Shown: positions 1-6,442 of the stretch, piece by piece | Layout of the letters: every line of letters starts with the position of its first letter | Position numbering within the stretch: position 1 is the first letter of the stretch | Assembly: GCA_040509055.1 (NCBI GenBank) | Contig: JBEVLT010000169.1 | Span: forward strand, 1-7,122 | Source: JAJKIP01 sp040509055 | Lineage (GTDB): Bacteria; Bacteroidota; Bacteroidia; Chitinophagales; Chitinophagaceae | Direction: 5' to 3' | DNA length: 7,122 nt | Notes under the pieces: generated by a model | Seen by the model: only the letters and a program-made list of their open reading frames with translations | The model's database searches: none | Told to the model about the DNA's origin: nothing | Program-made: the position numbers and the translations under genes

Positions 1-73
1 CCTAGCTGTTGTTTTTCGACATAACGGAATTGATATGCTAACAAATGCCATCGGCATAGGATGCATAGCCCTG

Positions 74-646
74 CTACTTTCCTTTTTCAAAATTCTTATT
101 GATCCAGGTCACCGCCTTCTTCACATAATATTCCGGATCTTTCTCCAGCGGCTGGATGAGTTGTTGAATGGCCGGGTGCAGCTCTTTGTACCGCGTATAC
201 CACTCCACCAGCACCAGCGACAGGCGGCGCTGCCAGGGATCGGCCGACCGGTTATAACCCCTGGCTAAGGCAAAGATGGCTTCTCGGTGCGTGGCAACGA
301 TCGGTTTCAGCGATTGCATACCGATGGTATCGCATACAGCCCAGTTACCGATGTTCTGCGCAAACAATCGTACGAGCTGCAAGGCACGCTCCGGGTCTTT
401 TTTGGCCATGCGCCCCACCAGCTTTGCCGCCAGTATCTTTTCTTCCAGGGCGCCGGCTTTCCACAGGGCTTCGGCCAGCTCAAAGCCGCCGCTTTTGAAC
501 CGGGCGGCCAGTTCATTGAGCACCGGCGTACGCACGCCATAAACTTTTTCCCGGCTGCCGGGTACAAACTTTTGGTGAGCCGCCCGGGCGGCTTCTGAGC
601 TGTGTTGTTGTAAGAGTTGCCGGATGGTCTTCAGGTCGTCGGGCAT
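74..646 (-). CDS. DNA alkylation repair protein, AlkD-like HEAT-repeat glycosylase
   Basis: This 190-residue protein is an AlkD-family enzyme, a class of DNA glycosylases built from HEAT-like helical repeats that remove bulky or positively charged alkylated purines from DNA in the cytoplasm. The whole sequence reads as paired helices. The family's key positions are present: Trp102 and Asp106 in the NWAVCD segment match the Trp/Asp pair of characterised AlkD, Arg140/Arg141 follow the DPW segment where the conserved Arg lies, and Trp181 lies in the C-terminal KAVTW segment. It is shorter than the roughly 220-240 residues usual for the family, but all motif regions are there, so it looks intact. 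The ATG at 646 opens with a typical N-terminal helix. It is divergent from the gene at 899 and has no operon partner inside the window. A small perfect stem (ATGCC/GGCAT, 45-57) lies just past the stop. Family assignment is firm; the actual substrate is inferred. Confidence 0.93.
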   Translation of the reverse strand: MPDDLKTIRQLLQQHSSEAARAAHQKFVPGSREKVYGVRTPVLNELAARFKSGGFELAEALWKAGALEEKILAAKLVGRMAKKDPERALQLVRLFAQNIGNWAVCDTIGMQSLKPIVATHREAIFALARGYNRSADPWQRRLSLVLVEWYTRYKELHPAIQQLIQPLEKDPEYYVKKAVTWINKNFEKGK

Positions 647-898
647 GGTGCAAAGATCGTAATTATCCTATTTGTCCTTGCTGTGCCTGTTGCTATGGTT
701 TGTGTGCCTGCTAAACATGGGTCAGGGTGTAAACCCTTTTCCAACCAGGTGAAAGAACGCTTGCCCGGAAGCGGAGCCGGGCGCAATTTTAACGGAAATA
801 TTCTTTTAAGGCCTAAGTGTGGGGTCTACGCACGATGGGCGGCAACAAACAGGGAAGCCGAAAACTGCATCATGAAAGAGTAGGCAAAAACAGCATAT
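647..898. other. Divergent intergenic region between alkD-like gene and unknown gene
   Basis: This 252-base gap separates two divergently transcribed genes and must hold both promoters unless one is leaderless. I looked for the Bacteroidota promoter consensus (TTTG near -33, TAnnTTTG near -7) on both strands and found no full match. The best for the alkD-like gene is GATCTTTG ending four bases before its ATG, without a partner -33 box. An 88-codon open frame (617-883, plus) runs through most of the gap but begins inside the alkD-like gene antisense to it and looks like random translation, so I do not call it. Confidence 0.4.
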
Positions 899-1360
899 AT
901 GACACTATTTACAGTAAAGAAAGGGGTAAGGGTAACAATCGCTTCATCGGTGAATGCAGCTTATCCTCAACGGTTCATCATTGAGCGGCAGTCGCCAACC
1001 CACCCGGGTCTTTGGGAAGGGATGGGGAAGAAGACCTATGCGGGTGGTGAATCTCCGGGTTTTGCAGCGGATGCAGCAGACCGGATATGGAAGATCACCT
1101 GTCAGAATAAAAACGGGCCCTGGGTGCACTCCCGGGAGCGGGTGACGGAAGCTGGTCCATCAGAAAGGATTATTTATTGCGACGATGATATGACGGGTGA
1201 TGGAGATTTTAATGACCTGATCGTAAGAATAAAGTTCAAGGATCATGAAGAAGGATCTGACGCTTCGAAAGATGAGAATGGCGATGGTATTTTCAAGCCA
1301 CCGTATAAAAAGCATCTTCCATTTGATCCCGATCCCGGAAAAGGTAAGTATCCACTATAA
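899..1360 (+). CDS. Unknown protein with aspartate-rich calcium-site-like motifs
   Basis: I do not recognise this 153-residue protein as a named family. Residues 1-90 alternate polar and hydrophobic residues with many aromatic and glycine positions (for example GLWEGMGKK), suggesting a beta-sandwich-like domain. Residues 95-108 read DDDMTGDGDFNDLI, a run resembling calcium-binding DxDxD-type loops and the 'GDxDFNDL' signature seen in several extracellular beta-sandwich domains. A second loop at 121-132, DASKDENGDGIF, has the spacing of an EF-hand or dockerin-type loop. The C-terminal 20 residues are rich in Pro, Lys and Asp and probably disordered. There is no signal peptide or membrane segment. 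The ATG at 899 is the first in frame near the coding region, with only a weak purine-rich AGTAGG about 15 bases upstream. It is the only plus-strand gene recognised in the window and converges on the gene ending at 1440. The calcium role is inferred from motif shape only. Confidence 0.72.
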   Translation: MTLFTVKKGVRVTIASSVNAAYPQRFIIERQSPTHPGLWEGMGKKTYAGGESPGFAADAADRIWKITCQNKNGPWVHSRERVTEAGPSERIIYCDDDMTGDGDFNDLIVRIKFKDHEEGSDASKDENGDGIFKPPYKKHLPFDPDPGKGKYPL

Positions 1361-1439
1361 TTCGAATCCGGATTGCAGGTACCCGAACGCGGACCGGGGT
1401 GGGCTATGCTTGTGCTACTATTTGTTCTTGTGTTCACAT

Positions 1440-2012
1440 TCATTTTTCTGCCGGCTCGTAATAGGAAAGAACGATGCCGCTGCCCAACGTTTTTGTTCGC
1501 AGGAGCTTTAAAGCGATCCGGTCCGTTATGTTTTTAAACAAGGGCAGGCCGCTGCCTGCTATCACCGGGTGCACGCAGAGCTGGAATTCATCAATTAAAT
1601 TCAGCTTCGTCAATGCTGCAATCAAGCCCGGGCTGCCCACGAAAATATCTTTGCCCGCCTGCTGCCTGAGCGCTTTGACTTCTTCTTCAAGGCCGCTGCC
1701 GGCCAGGGTTGTATTTTCCCACCCGGTAATGACCGGGTCGGTATTTTTCAGGGTATGCGAGAAGACAATTTTGGGCACCTCCTGTATGGCTACCGCAAAT
1801 TCATCTGTTGTAGTATTGCCGGTAGGGTTTTTCACGATCGCCGGCCAATGGCTTTCCATCAGCTGGTAGGTGATCCTCCCGTATAGAATAGCGCCTGCGC
1901 TTCTTAACAATCCGGTATAGTGCTGGTGCAGCTCATCGTCGGCGATGCCGGCGGTATGGTCGCAATTCCCGTCCACCGACATATTCATCGCGGCAATTAT
2001 CTTTCTCATCAT
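1440..2012 (-). CDS. Dihydrofolate reductase family protein (RibD C-terminal domain fold)
   Basis: This protein of about 190 residues belongs to the widespread family of stand-alone RibD C-terminal-like, dihydrofolate-reductase-fold proteins, which are expected to bind NADPH and reduce an unknown small substrate in the cytoplasm. Visible family marks are the first strand followed by MSVDG (residues 11-15), the YGRITY segment (44-49) with nearby HWP, and a C-terminal block (121-159) with a GSPGL loop, LIDEFQL and a PVIAGSGLPLF ending. Translation can begin at either of two adjacent ATG codons (2010-2012 or 2007-2009); the second gives the MRK start shared with the neighbouring paralog. It lies 51 bases downstream of that paralog on the same strand, so the two are probably one transcription unit. 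It is not a full riboflavin-pathway RibD, since no deaminase domain is present, and not classical FolA. The substrate is unknown. Confidence 0.9.
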   Translation of the reverse strand: MMRKIIAAMNMSVDGNCDHTAGIADDELHQHYTGLLRSAGAILYGRITYQLMESHWPAIVKNPTGNTTTDEFAVAIQEVPKIVFSHTLKNTDPVITGWENTTLAGSGLEEEVKALRQQAGKDIFVGSPGLIAALTKLNLIDEFQLCVHPVIAGSGLPLFKNITDRIALKLLRTKTLGSGIVLSYYEPAEK

Positions 2013-2063
2013 TCATTTTTAAGTTCAAAAGCAGGAGCAGTTTTTTCCCGGTGGTGAGCGGCA

Positions 2064-2672
2064 TCAGGCGCCCGCCGTGCCCGTCTTCACTTTGCCGGCC
2101 CGCTTGTAAGTGGCAATGATCACCCCGCCCGGCGTGACCGTGCTTTCTGTTAATGTAAAGGCGGCCGGGATCGCGCCCTTGCTAAACAGCTTTTTGCCTT
2201 TGCCAAGCGTCAGCGGGTGAATTTTGAGCTTCAGTTCGTCTACCAGGTCATTCTTCAGCAGCAGCTGCACCAGCTCACTGCTGCCCCATACCTGGATATC
2301 GGCGCCTTTGCCCCGCTTCAGCTTTTTGATGTCGGCCACGCTTTGGAGCAGCACCGAGTTTTTCCATCCCGTAATGAGCGGGGCCGACTTTTTCAGCTTT
2401 TTGGAATACACGTATTTGGTGCCTTCATTGATGCCCGGCCAGCCGTCTGCATGCTCCGGCCAGTAGCCGGCCCAGATCTTAAATGTTTTCCTGCCCAGCA
2501 GGTAATCTGCAGGCTGCAGCTCTTTTTTCACCACATCGCTGTACACTTCGTCCTCGTAGGGCGCCACCCAGCCTCCGTATTTGAAGCCACCTGAGCGGTC
2601 TTCTCCAGGGCCGCCGGGCGCCTGCATCACGCCGTCTAACGAGATCATGGACAGGACAGTTATTTTTCTCAT
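2064..2672 (-). CDS. Dihydrofolate reductase family protein (RibD C-terminal domain fold), second copy
   Basis: This 202-residue protein has the same fold as the gene downstream of it but is clearly diverged. It begins MRKITVLSMISLDG, with the Ser11/Asp13/Gly14 signature, then has a longer insert (residues 18-45, rich in Gly, including GGPGEDRSGG) typical of the YfeD/YyaP-like subgroup, LLGRKTF at 58-64, and the C-terminal block GSSELVQLL ... LVDELKL ... IHPLTLGKGKKLF at 130-163. Expected role: an NADPH-dependent reductase of unknown substrate in the cytoplasm. The start ATG at 2672 is unambiguous because the first strand begins there. The upstream 114 bases hold a hairpin that may end the neighbouring beta-helix transcript and no good promoter match. 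The C-terminal tail (KVKTGTAGA) is low-complexity and probably flexible. Confidence 0.92.
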   Translation of the reverse strand: MRKITVLSMISLDGVMQAPGGPGEDRSGGFKYGGWVAPYEDEVYSDVVKKELQPADYLLGRKTFKIWAGYWPEHADGWPGINEGTKYVYSKKLKKSAPLITGWKNSVLLQSVADIKKLKRGKGADIQVWGSSELVQLLLKNDLVDELKLKIHPLTLGKGKKLFSKGAIPAAFTLTESTVTPGGVIIATYKRAGKVKTGTAGA

Positions 2673-2716
2673 CGTTACTGTTTTATTGTCCTATAAAGAT
2701 CGGTAATAAATATGGA

Positions 2717-2730
2717 GCCCCGGCAGGGGC
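2717..2730 (-). terminator. Possible terminator hairpin after the beta-helix gene
   Basis: A perfect 5-bp GC stem (GCCCC/GGGGC) with a 4-base loop lies 57 bases past the stop of the minus-strand beta-helix gene. On the minus strand it is followed by TCCATATTTATTACC, which is U-rich but lacks a continuous U run, so this is a weak intrinsic terminator candidate. It would separate the beta-helix gene from the reductase pair downstream. Confidence 0.35.
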
Positions 2731-2786
2731 AATGCGACAATGAACGGGTGGAATGCGAACACGGTCGCACATAGTATTAACCGTTT

Positions 2787-4253
2787 TTACGCATACGTAA
2801 TATTCTTCGCCTTGTTCATGATCGTCACCTGCTGGTATTGCCCGTTGGGGCTTTCCGAGCATTTGTCGATGCGCAGCGTGCGCGTGGTGCCGGGCGGCTG
2901 CACCAGCATGAATACCGGGCAATCCGCTGCATTCACCTGTTGCCATACCGAGTCCGTATGGTACCAGGTATCAAAGCCCAGCTGGCAATTGCTGGCGGTG
3001 CAGCCATTGTATTGCACCTTGTCAGCCGGCTGGTTGCAAAATTCCGGACGCGGGTCCGGCGCCCAGCCAAAGCCTACGCCATAGCCGTAGCGGGTATCGG
3101 GCTGGCCGCTGGCATCGGTTACTTGCACACCGGTAGCCGTGCAGTTGTTGAAGGTGATGGAGCTGCCCCAGGCGCTGAAGCCGGCGCTTTGCAGGTCCTG
3201 CGGCACGATGGCGCGGATATTCTGTACCGTGCAATTGTTGCAGGTGACGCCGATGCCATACACTTCCAGCCCGGTGGCTTTGGCGCCGGTGCTGCGCGCG
3301 CATACGCCGTCGGTTACGTTCACCGCGGTGAAGTTGTTGACCTCTATAAATGCATCGATGAATACGGACATGCCATGGCAGTCATCGCAGCAGCCGGTCA
3401 TGTTGGTAGAGCTGCAATCGGTAAAGGTGAGGTCCACGCAAAAGATGGGGATAAAGCCCAGCACGGTATGGCCGGAGGTGATGGTCTGGCCCAGGTAGTG
3501 CGACTGGAAGTTTTCGCAGGCGCAGGCGAGGGTGAGGATATTGGCGGCTACCAGGTAGCTGAAGCCCTGCACGGCGCCGTCATCGTTTACAAAATTGCTG
3601 AGCAGGCAGCCGGATATCAGCCCGTTTACCGAATTGCTGGCCTGGATGCCGGCGCAGGAAGGCGTGGTCACACTCATATTCTGTACGATGCAGCTCTCCA
3701 CGGCAAAGCCATCCGTTTTGCCGATATAGATGCCGCAGGGCGTAAGGAGCGGCTGGGTGGTATCGGTGTAGGTGAGGCCATCGATGACCAGGCTGCTCAC
3801 CTGCAGGCCGGGTGCCTCGGTGGCGTACACACCGTAATAGGTCATGCCTTTGAGGATGCCGTTGGTAATGGTGATGCTGCTGCCGGTGAGGTGGATGCCT
3901 TTGTACTGACCCGTGCTGTCCGGCACGGTGGCCCTCACGGTATGGCCCTGCAGGTCCAGCACCACGTTGGCGGCCGTGATGGTGATGGCGGTAGCCGGGG
4001 CGGTGGGGCTCCAGGCGATATCGCCTGCCAGCTGGTAGCGGCCGGGGCTATCGATCAGGATGCCCTGGGGCGGGATGGCGGTAATGGTGGTATCGGTCTG
4101 CTGCTGCGGAGCTACGGAAGGAGAAGCGTTGTTAGCGGCTTCCAGGGCGTGGCGGATATCGTACCTGCGGCTCAGCGCGGCAGTATCCATGTTTTTAAAA
4201 AGGTCGGTGGCAAACAGCTTGTCCAGGATAGCCTGGCCGGTGGGTGTGGACAT
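2787..4253 (-). CDS. Cysteine-rich right-handed parallel beta-helix protein
   Basis: This 488-residue protein shows the repeating short-strand pattern of a right-handed parallel beta-helix (pectate-lyase/NosD-like fold). Residues 1-60 form a helical, low-complexity N-terminal region. From about 65 an N-terminal cap (GILIDSPGRYQLAGDI, then VVLDLQGHTV) leads into coils with 'ITITNGILKG', 'GIYIGKTDGF', 'VESCIVQN', 'GLISGCLLSN', 'ITFNNCTATG' type rungs to about 450. By my count there are 20 cysteines, including a CCDDCH cluster at 288-293. No catalytic residue set of a known lyase is evident. I chose the ATG at 4253: the open frame reaches 4430, but the extra 59 residues look non-coding and the protein from MSTPTG begins with a plausible helix. 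There is no signal peptide from either start, which is odd for this fold. Such proteins often bind or cut polysaccharides, but no substrate can be read here. It lies 213 bases downstream of the TPR gene on the same strand. Confidence 0.85.
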   Translation of the reverse strand: MSTPTGQAILDKLFATDLFKNMDTAALSRRYDIRHALEAANNASPSVAPQQQTDTTITAIPPQGILIDSPGRYQLAGDIAWSPTAPATAITITAANVVLDLQGHTVRATVPDSTGQYKGIHLTGSSITITNGILKGMTYYGVYATEAPGLQVSSLVIDGLTYTDTTQPLLTPCGIYIGKTDGFAVESCIVQNMSVTTPSCAGIQASNSVNGLISGCLLSNFVNDDGAVQGFSYLVAANILTLACACENFQSHYLGQTITSGHTVLGFIPIFCVDLTFTDCSSTNMTGCCDDCHGMSVFIDAFIEVNNFTAVNVTDGVCARSTGAKATGLEVYGIGVTCNNCTVQNIRAIVPQDLQSAGFSAWGSSITFNNCTATGVQVTDASGQPDTRYGYGVGFGWAPDPRPEFCNQPADKVQYNGCTASNCQLGFDTWYHTDSVWQQVNAADCPVFMLVQPPGTTRTLRIDKCSESPNGQYQQVTIMNKAKNITYA

Positions 4254-4466
4254 GGTGGTTTGGTTTAAATAGTGGACGGATGACGAACGATTGGTGATCA
4301 GCATCCGGATAGGCGAGAAATATACAACGGGCTGGTGGAATATGCAAGCAGGTAGTGGGAGGTTGATGCGGAGGGTGATGTGTCCACATCCCGGGTGCGT
4401 GGCGACGAACCCGGGCGGGCGCAAACGCATCAGGCTGGTGCCGGCTGATCAAGGCCCTGTGCTTCG
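4254..4466. other. Intergenic region between TPR and beta-helix genes
   Basis: This gap has no convincing gene. The beta-helix reading frame stays open through most of it, but composition and content do not look coding. Two CCCGGG hexamers (4390-4395 and 4410-4415) sit 14 bases apart, and a 5-bp ATCAG/CTGAT stem with a long loop lies at about 4429-4449, shortly after the TPR stop. Neither is a persuasive terminator. I found no clear promoter motif for the beta-helix gene. Confidence 0.35.
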
Positions 4467-5378
4467 TCAGTACGCAGTAGTGACCGGCTGGTTGTAATAG
4501 TATGGCTTATAGTTGCGCCATTTGCCGATCAGTGCCGTTATCTTATTTTTCCAATCCGGCTTATAAAGATATTTTGATACCGTACCTTCTTTTCCCTGCT
4601 CCCTGAATTCGATCAGCTTCTCATGGGCCAGGTTTATTTTTTCCCAGAGCCGTGGCGCTGCGGACGCATCATCCGCATAGCCGATGGCAATGGCATAGAG
4701 CTCGATGGCCCATTCCAGCGAAAGATGGGCCTGGTAATAGTCCGCGCTTTCTTCAAGCACCTTATGCAGCAAGGCATTGGGCGCTCCGGTGAGCGGCAGC
4801 CGCTCATGCAGCTGGTACGAAAGCTGGGCGCCGGTTTCCGTTGCCTCTCCCGCACGATCCTGCAGCTGCAATACATCCATGTCGCGGACATCTTTGCCGG
4901 TATCCCTGATCACGATGGCTGCTTCCAGCACCTTTACATGAAACCATTCGCTGCTGCGGTGCGAATCCGGGCTGATCGCCATCGATTTTTTCAGATAGCT
5001 CAGCGCCTCAGTCAGCTGTCCGTTCAGCTCATAGGCTACAGCCAGGTTTGCATTCACCTCGTATTCCTCCGGCTGTTCTTTCACCAGGCGTTCCAGCATC
5101 GGGATGGCTTCTTTGAACCTGCCTGCCTCGATCAGCGCAGCGCAATAGTTGGAGACGTATTGGTACCGGGTGGCGGCGGGTGCGGCCGATAGCTTTTTTT
5201 CCAGCTCTTTTACCCTGGATATTTTATAGCGGGCCGATACCGTGATGCCGGAGAGCGGATACTCGTCATACGGATGCCGGTGGCCGCTGCTGTCCAGCAC
5301 ATAATAATTCAGGCAGGCCTGGCTGTCGGTGCAGATCAATGTCAGGGCGAGGCAGGCGAGGGCGACCAGGTGTTTCAT
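4467..5378 (-). CDS. Secreted tetratricopeptide-repeat protein
   Basis: This 303-residue protein has a Sec signal peptide: Lys3, a hydrophobic core (LVALACLALTLIC) and a likely cleavage after Ser-Gln-Ala21, leaving Cys22 as the first mature residue. The site lacks the Leu at -3 of a standard lipobox, so a signal-peptidase-I protein of the periplasm is more likely than a lipoprotein, though not certain. The mature N-terminus, CLNYYVLDSSGHRHPYDEYP, resembles a 'CLN-Tyr ... Gly ... Pro' opening I associate with Bacteroidota TPR proteins. Two clear TPR units follow at about 71-104 and 105-138, each with the usual small/large residue pattern (NLAVAYELNGQLTEALSYLKKSM), and a degenerate helical pair at about 211-240. 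The C-terminus is basic and tyrosine-rich (KPYYYNQPVTTAY). TPRs mediate protein-protein binding; the partner is unknown. The ATG at 5378 is set by the signal peptide. Confidence 0.88.
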   Translation of the reverse strand: MKHLVALACLALTLICTDSQACLNYYVLDSSGHRHPYDEYPLSGITVSARYKISRVKELEKKLSAAPAATRYQYVSNYCAALIEAGRFKEAIPMLERLVKEQPEEYEVNANLAVAYELNGQLTEALSYLKKSMAISPDSHRSSEWFHVKVLEAAIVIRDTGKDVRDMDVLQLQDRAGEATETGAQLSYQLHERLPLTGAPNALLHKVLEESADYYQAHLSLEWAIELYAIAIGYADDASAAPRLWEKINLAHEKLIEFREQGKEGTVSKYLYKPDWKNKITALIGKWRNYKPYYYNQPVTTAY

Positions 5379-5483
5379 GTATTTATGTTGGCGGGTAACA
5401 GATGGGATGAAAAATACAAAAGTTTGACCTGAAAGGCAAATCCAGGCCTGCAGGAGGTGGTCTTCTTTCGACGTAGGGGGGCA

Positions 5484-5542
5484 AAACCTATAAGGTTTCC
5501 TTTAAAATGAAACATTCTGATAGCGGCAAACCTTATAGGTTT
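5484..5542. repeat. Inverted pair of palindromic 15-mers
   Basis: AAACCTATAAGGTTT at 5484-5498 and its exact reverse complement AAACCTTATAGGTTT at 5528-5542 are separated by 29 bases. Each 15-mer is itself a hairpin (AAACCT/AGGTTT, 3-base loop), so the element can fold as two small hairpins or one 15-bp stem. The right arm reaches the last base of the stop codon of the gene at 5542-6003, so the transcript from the three-gene module runs straight into it. It could act as a transcript end or a dispersed palindromic repeat; I recall similar sequences in other Bacteroidota intergenic regions but cannot verify that here. Confidence 0.75.
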
Positions 5543-6003
5543 CATTCGAGAAGCCCCGGAAACGCCGTCACAATCCGCCCGCCCGCATCCGTGAGCACGG
5601 TGATGATAGCCGTGGGCCGGCCGTCCTTATCAAACCCCACAGCCGCCTCCGCCTCCCACACCCGTTTATAATGCAGCGATCCGGGCACCGGCTCCGGCGC
5701 AATGTCGCCGGCCTGGCGCAGGTGGTGCAGGATGGCGGCCACGGGAATGGTGAACTTGCCGGCATGCGGGTGGCGGGGTATCCTGTAATAATGCCGCTCC
5801 AGGATATGCGCCAGCGCCGAAGGGGTGAGGTAGTAGGCGCGGCGGAAGAGCCGCTTCCGATCGGTTAGCGGTAGTTGGTGAAACAAGCGGCGGCTGAGCT
5901 CATCCACCCATTGCTCCGTATCGCTGAGCAGGAAGAGCAGGCGCATCCATTCTTCTTCACAGAAGCCGGCGGCGCCGTGCTGTGTGTGTGCTGCCGGTTC
6001 CAT
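5542..6003 (-). CDS. Unknown protein with BECR-nuclease-like C-terminal pattern
   Basis: The 153-residue product is not a family I can name with confidence. Residues 15-55 are helical and charged. Residues 57-149 show an ordered pattern: His66-x3-Arg70-His71, Gly82-Lys83-Phe84, a block of helix, then a strand-rich end with His111/Lys113/Arg114, VGFDKDGRP (122-130), TAIITVLTD and RIVTAFPG (143-150). A helical HxxxRH start, a Gly-Lys-Phe/Ser step and a final 'Ile-Val-Thr-Ala-Phe/Tyr-Pro' strand resemble barnase-EndoU-colicin E5/D-RelE fold nucleases found in phage proteins and polymorphic toxins. That is a resemblance seen by eye, not a demonstrated homology. I chose the ATG at 6001-6003, which forms a one-base TGATG overlap with the upstream gene, indicating translational coupling; a GTG one codon earlier is also possible. 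No signal peptide. A plain conserved cytoplasmic protein remains an alternative. Confidence 0.78.
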   Translation of the reverse strand: MEPAAHTQHGAAGFCEEEWMRLLFLLSDTEQWVDELSRRLFHQLPLTDRKRLFRRAYYLTPSALAHILERHYYRIPRHPHAGKFTIPVAAILHHLRQAGDIAPEPVPGSLHYKRVWEAEAAVGFDKDGRPTAIITVLTDAGGRIVTAFPGLLE

Positions 6004-6317
6004 CACGCCGTTTTTTTAGCGGGAGGGGTGGTTTTGGTTCCTTTGCCGCTGCAGGATAGCAGCAGGGCTGCTTCCAGCGCCCGCTCCAGGTCGTGCCAGG
6101 TCAGCAGCAGGTCCTGCCGCTGCTCGCCGGTTTCAAAGGCGCCGGGGTCTACGGTGCCGATGCAGGCCTCCACCATCTTCCACAGGTGCTGCCGCATTTC
6201 GCACAGGGTGGTGCTGAGAAAAATGTCGCGCAGCGCCTCCCGCGGGTCGCTCATTTCTTCCGGCGTCAGGTGGATGGGCTGGTTGTAAAACTCCGGGTGA
6301 AGCTCAAAAGGGTTCAT
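6003..6317 (-). CDS. Small helical protein, second of two tandem paralogs
   Basis: This protein of 104 residues is a paralog of the product at 6473-6769: over about 86 aligned residues roughly 40 are identical by eye. Shared blocks are the opening PFxLHPxFYNQPIxL with PEE, a central RxxLWxxVEA helix, and the closing RQxLLxxxHxLERxLEAxLLL helix. The C-terminus (GKGTKTTPPAKKTA) is basic, unique and probably disordered. No enzyme motif, signal peptide or membrane segment is visible; the function is unknown. I chose the ATG at 6315-6317 because it lines up with the paralog's ATG and lies seven bases from a leader 10-mer shared by both genes; a GTG at 6321-6323 would add two residues. Its TGA stop overlaps the ATG of the next gene by one base, so the two proteins are probably made together and may work together. 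Confidence 0.82.
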   Translation of the reverse strand: MNPFELHPEFYNQPIHLTPEEMSDPREALRDIFLSTTLCEMRQHLWKMVEACIGTVDPGAFETGEQRQDLLLTWHDLERALEAALLLSCSGKGTKTTPPAKKTA

Positions 6318-6324
6318 GTTCACA

Positions 6325-6334
6325 AGGTTTAAGG
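6325..6334 (-). promoter_or_regulatory. Shared leader 10-mer before second paralog
   Basis: On the minus strand this reads CCTTAAACCT and ends seven bases before the ATG at 6317. The same 10-mer ends six bases before the ATG of the other paralog (6776-6785). Conservation at nearly equal distance suggests a copied translation-start leader, and it supports both start choices. It is not a Shine-Dalgarno sequence. Confidence 0.5.
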
Positions 6335-6373
6335 TTTTTTAAATCTTCGGTCTCTCACGCCCTTTATGTCCTT

Positions 6374-6392
6374 GCTGGCGTTTTTCGCCAAC
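6374..6392 (-). repeat. Hairpin repeat, copy 2 (GTTGGCG-AAAAA-CGCCAGC)
   Basis: On the minus strand this is a 7-bp stem with an AAAAA loop, all seven pairs formed with one U-G wobble. It is a near copy of the element at 6443-6461, starting 69 bases away. Both lie in the 155-base spacer between the tandem paralogs. There is no U-run after it, so it is not a standard terminator; it may be an RNA processing or stability hairpin, or a dispersed palindromic repeat. Confidence 0.7.
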
Positions 6393-6442
6393 AGGGGCCT
6401 TAGTTCAAGGTTTTTATTACCGGTTTATACGCTTATGCCGTC

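Noticed and set aside
45..57. ATGCC/GGCAT stem after the alkD-like gene as a terminator
   Set aside because: The stem is only 5 bp and there is no U-tract; it is a short palindrome that could occur by chance.
617..883. 88-codon plus-strand frame in the divergent gap
   Set aside because: It starts inside and antisense to the alkD-like gene and shows no recognisable protein features apart from one short hydrophobic run.
2838..4268. A 476-codon open frame on the plus strand opposite the beta-helix gene
   Set aside because: It is alanine-, glycine- and histidine-rich, has no domain pattern, and exactly shadows the beta-helix gene, whose repeated coil pattern is clearly the real protein. Long antisense frames are expected in GC-rich coding DNA.
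4254..4430. N-terminal extension of 59 residues for the beta-helix protein
   Set aside because: The extension begins MRLRPPG and contains a mixed, proline- and histidine-rich stretch with no signal peptide; the ATG at 4253 gives a clean start.
4470..4510. Tyr-Asn-Gln-Pro motif at the TPR protein C-terminus matching the FYNQPI motif of the two small paralogs
   Set aside because: Only four residues are shared, at opposite ends of unrelated folds; most likely coincidence.
5379..5450. Bacteroidota-type promoter for the TPR gene (TTTG followed by AACTTTTG on the minus strand)
   Set aside because: The -7-like box has a mismatch at its first base and only 12 bases separate the two boxes, well short of the usual 19-21.
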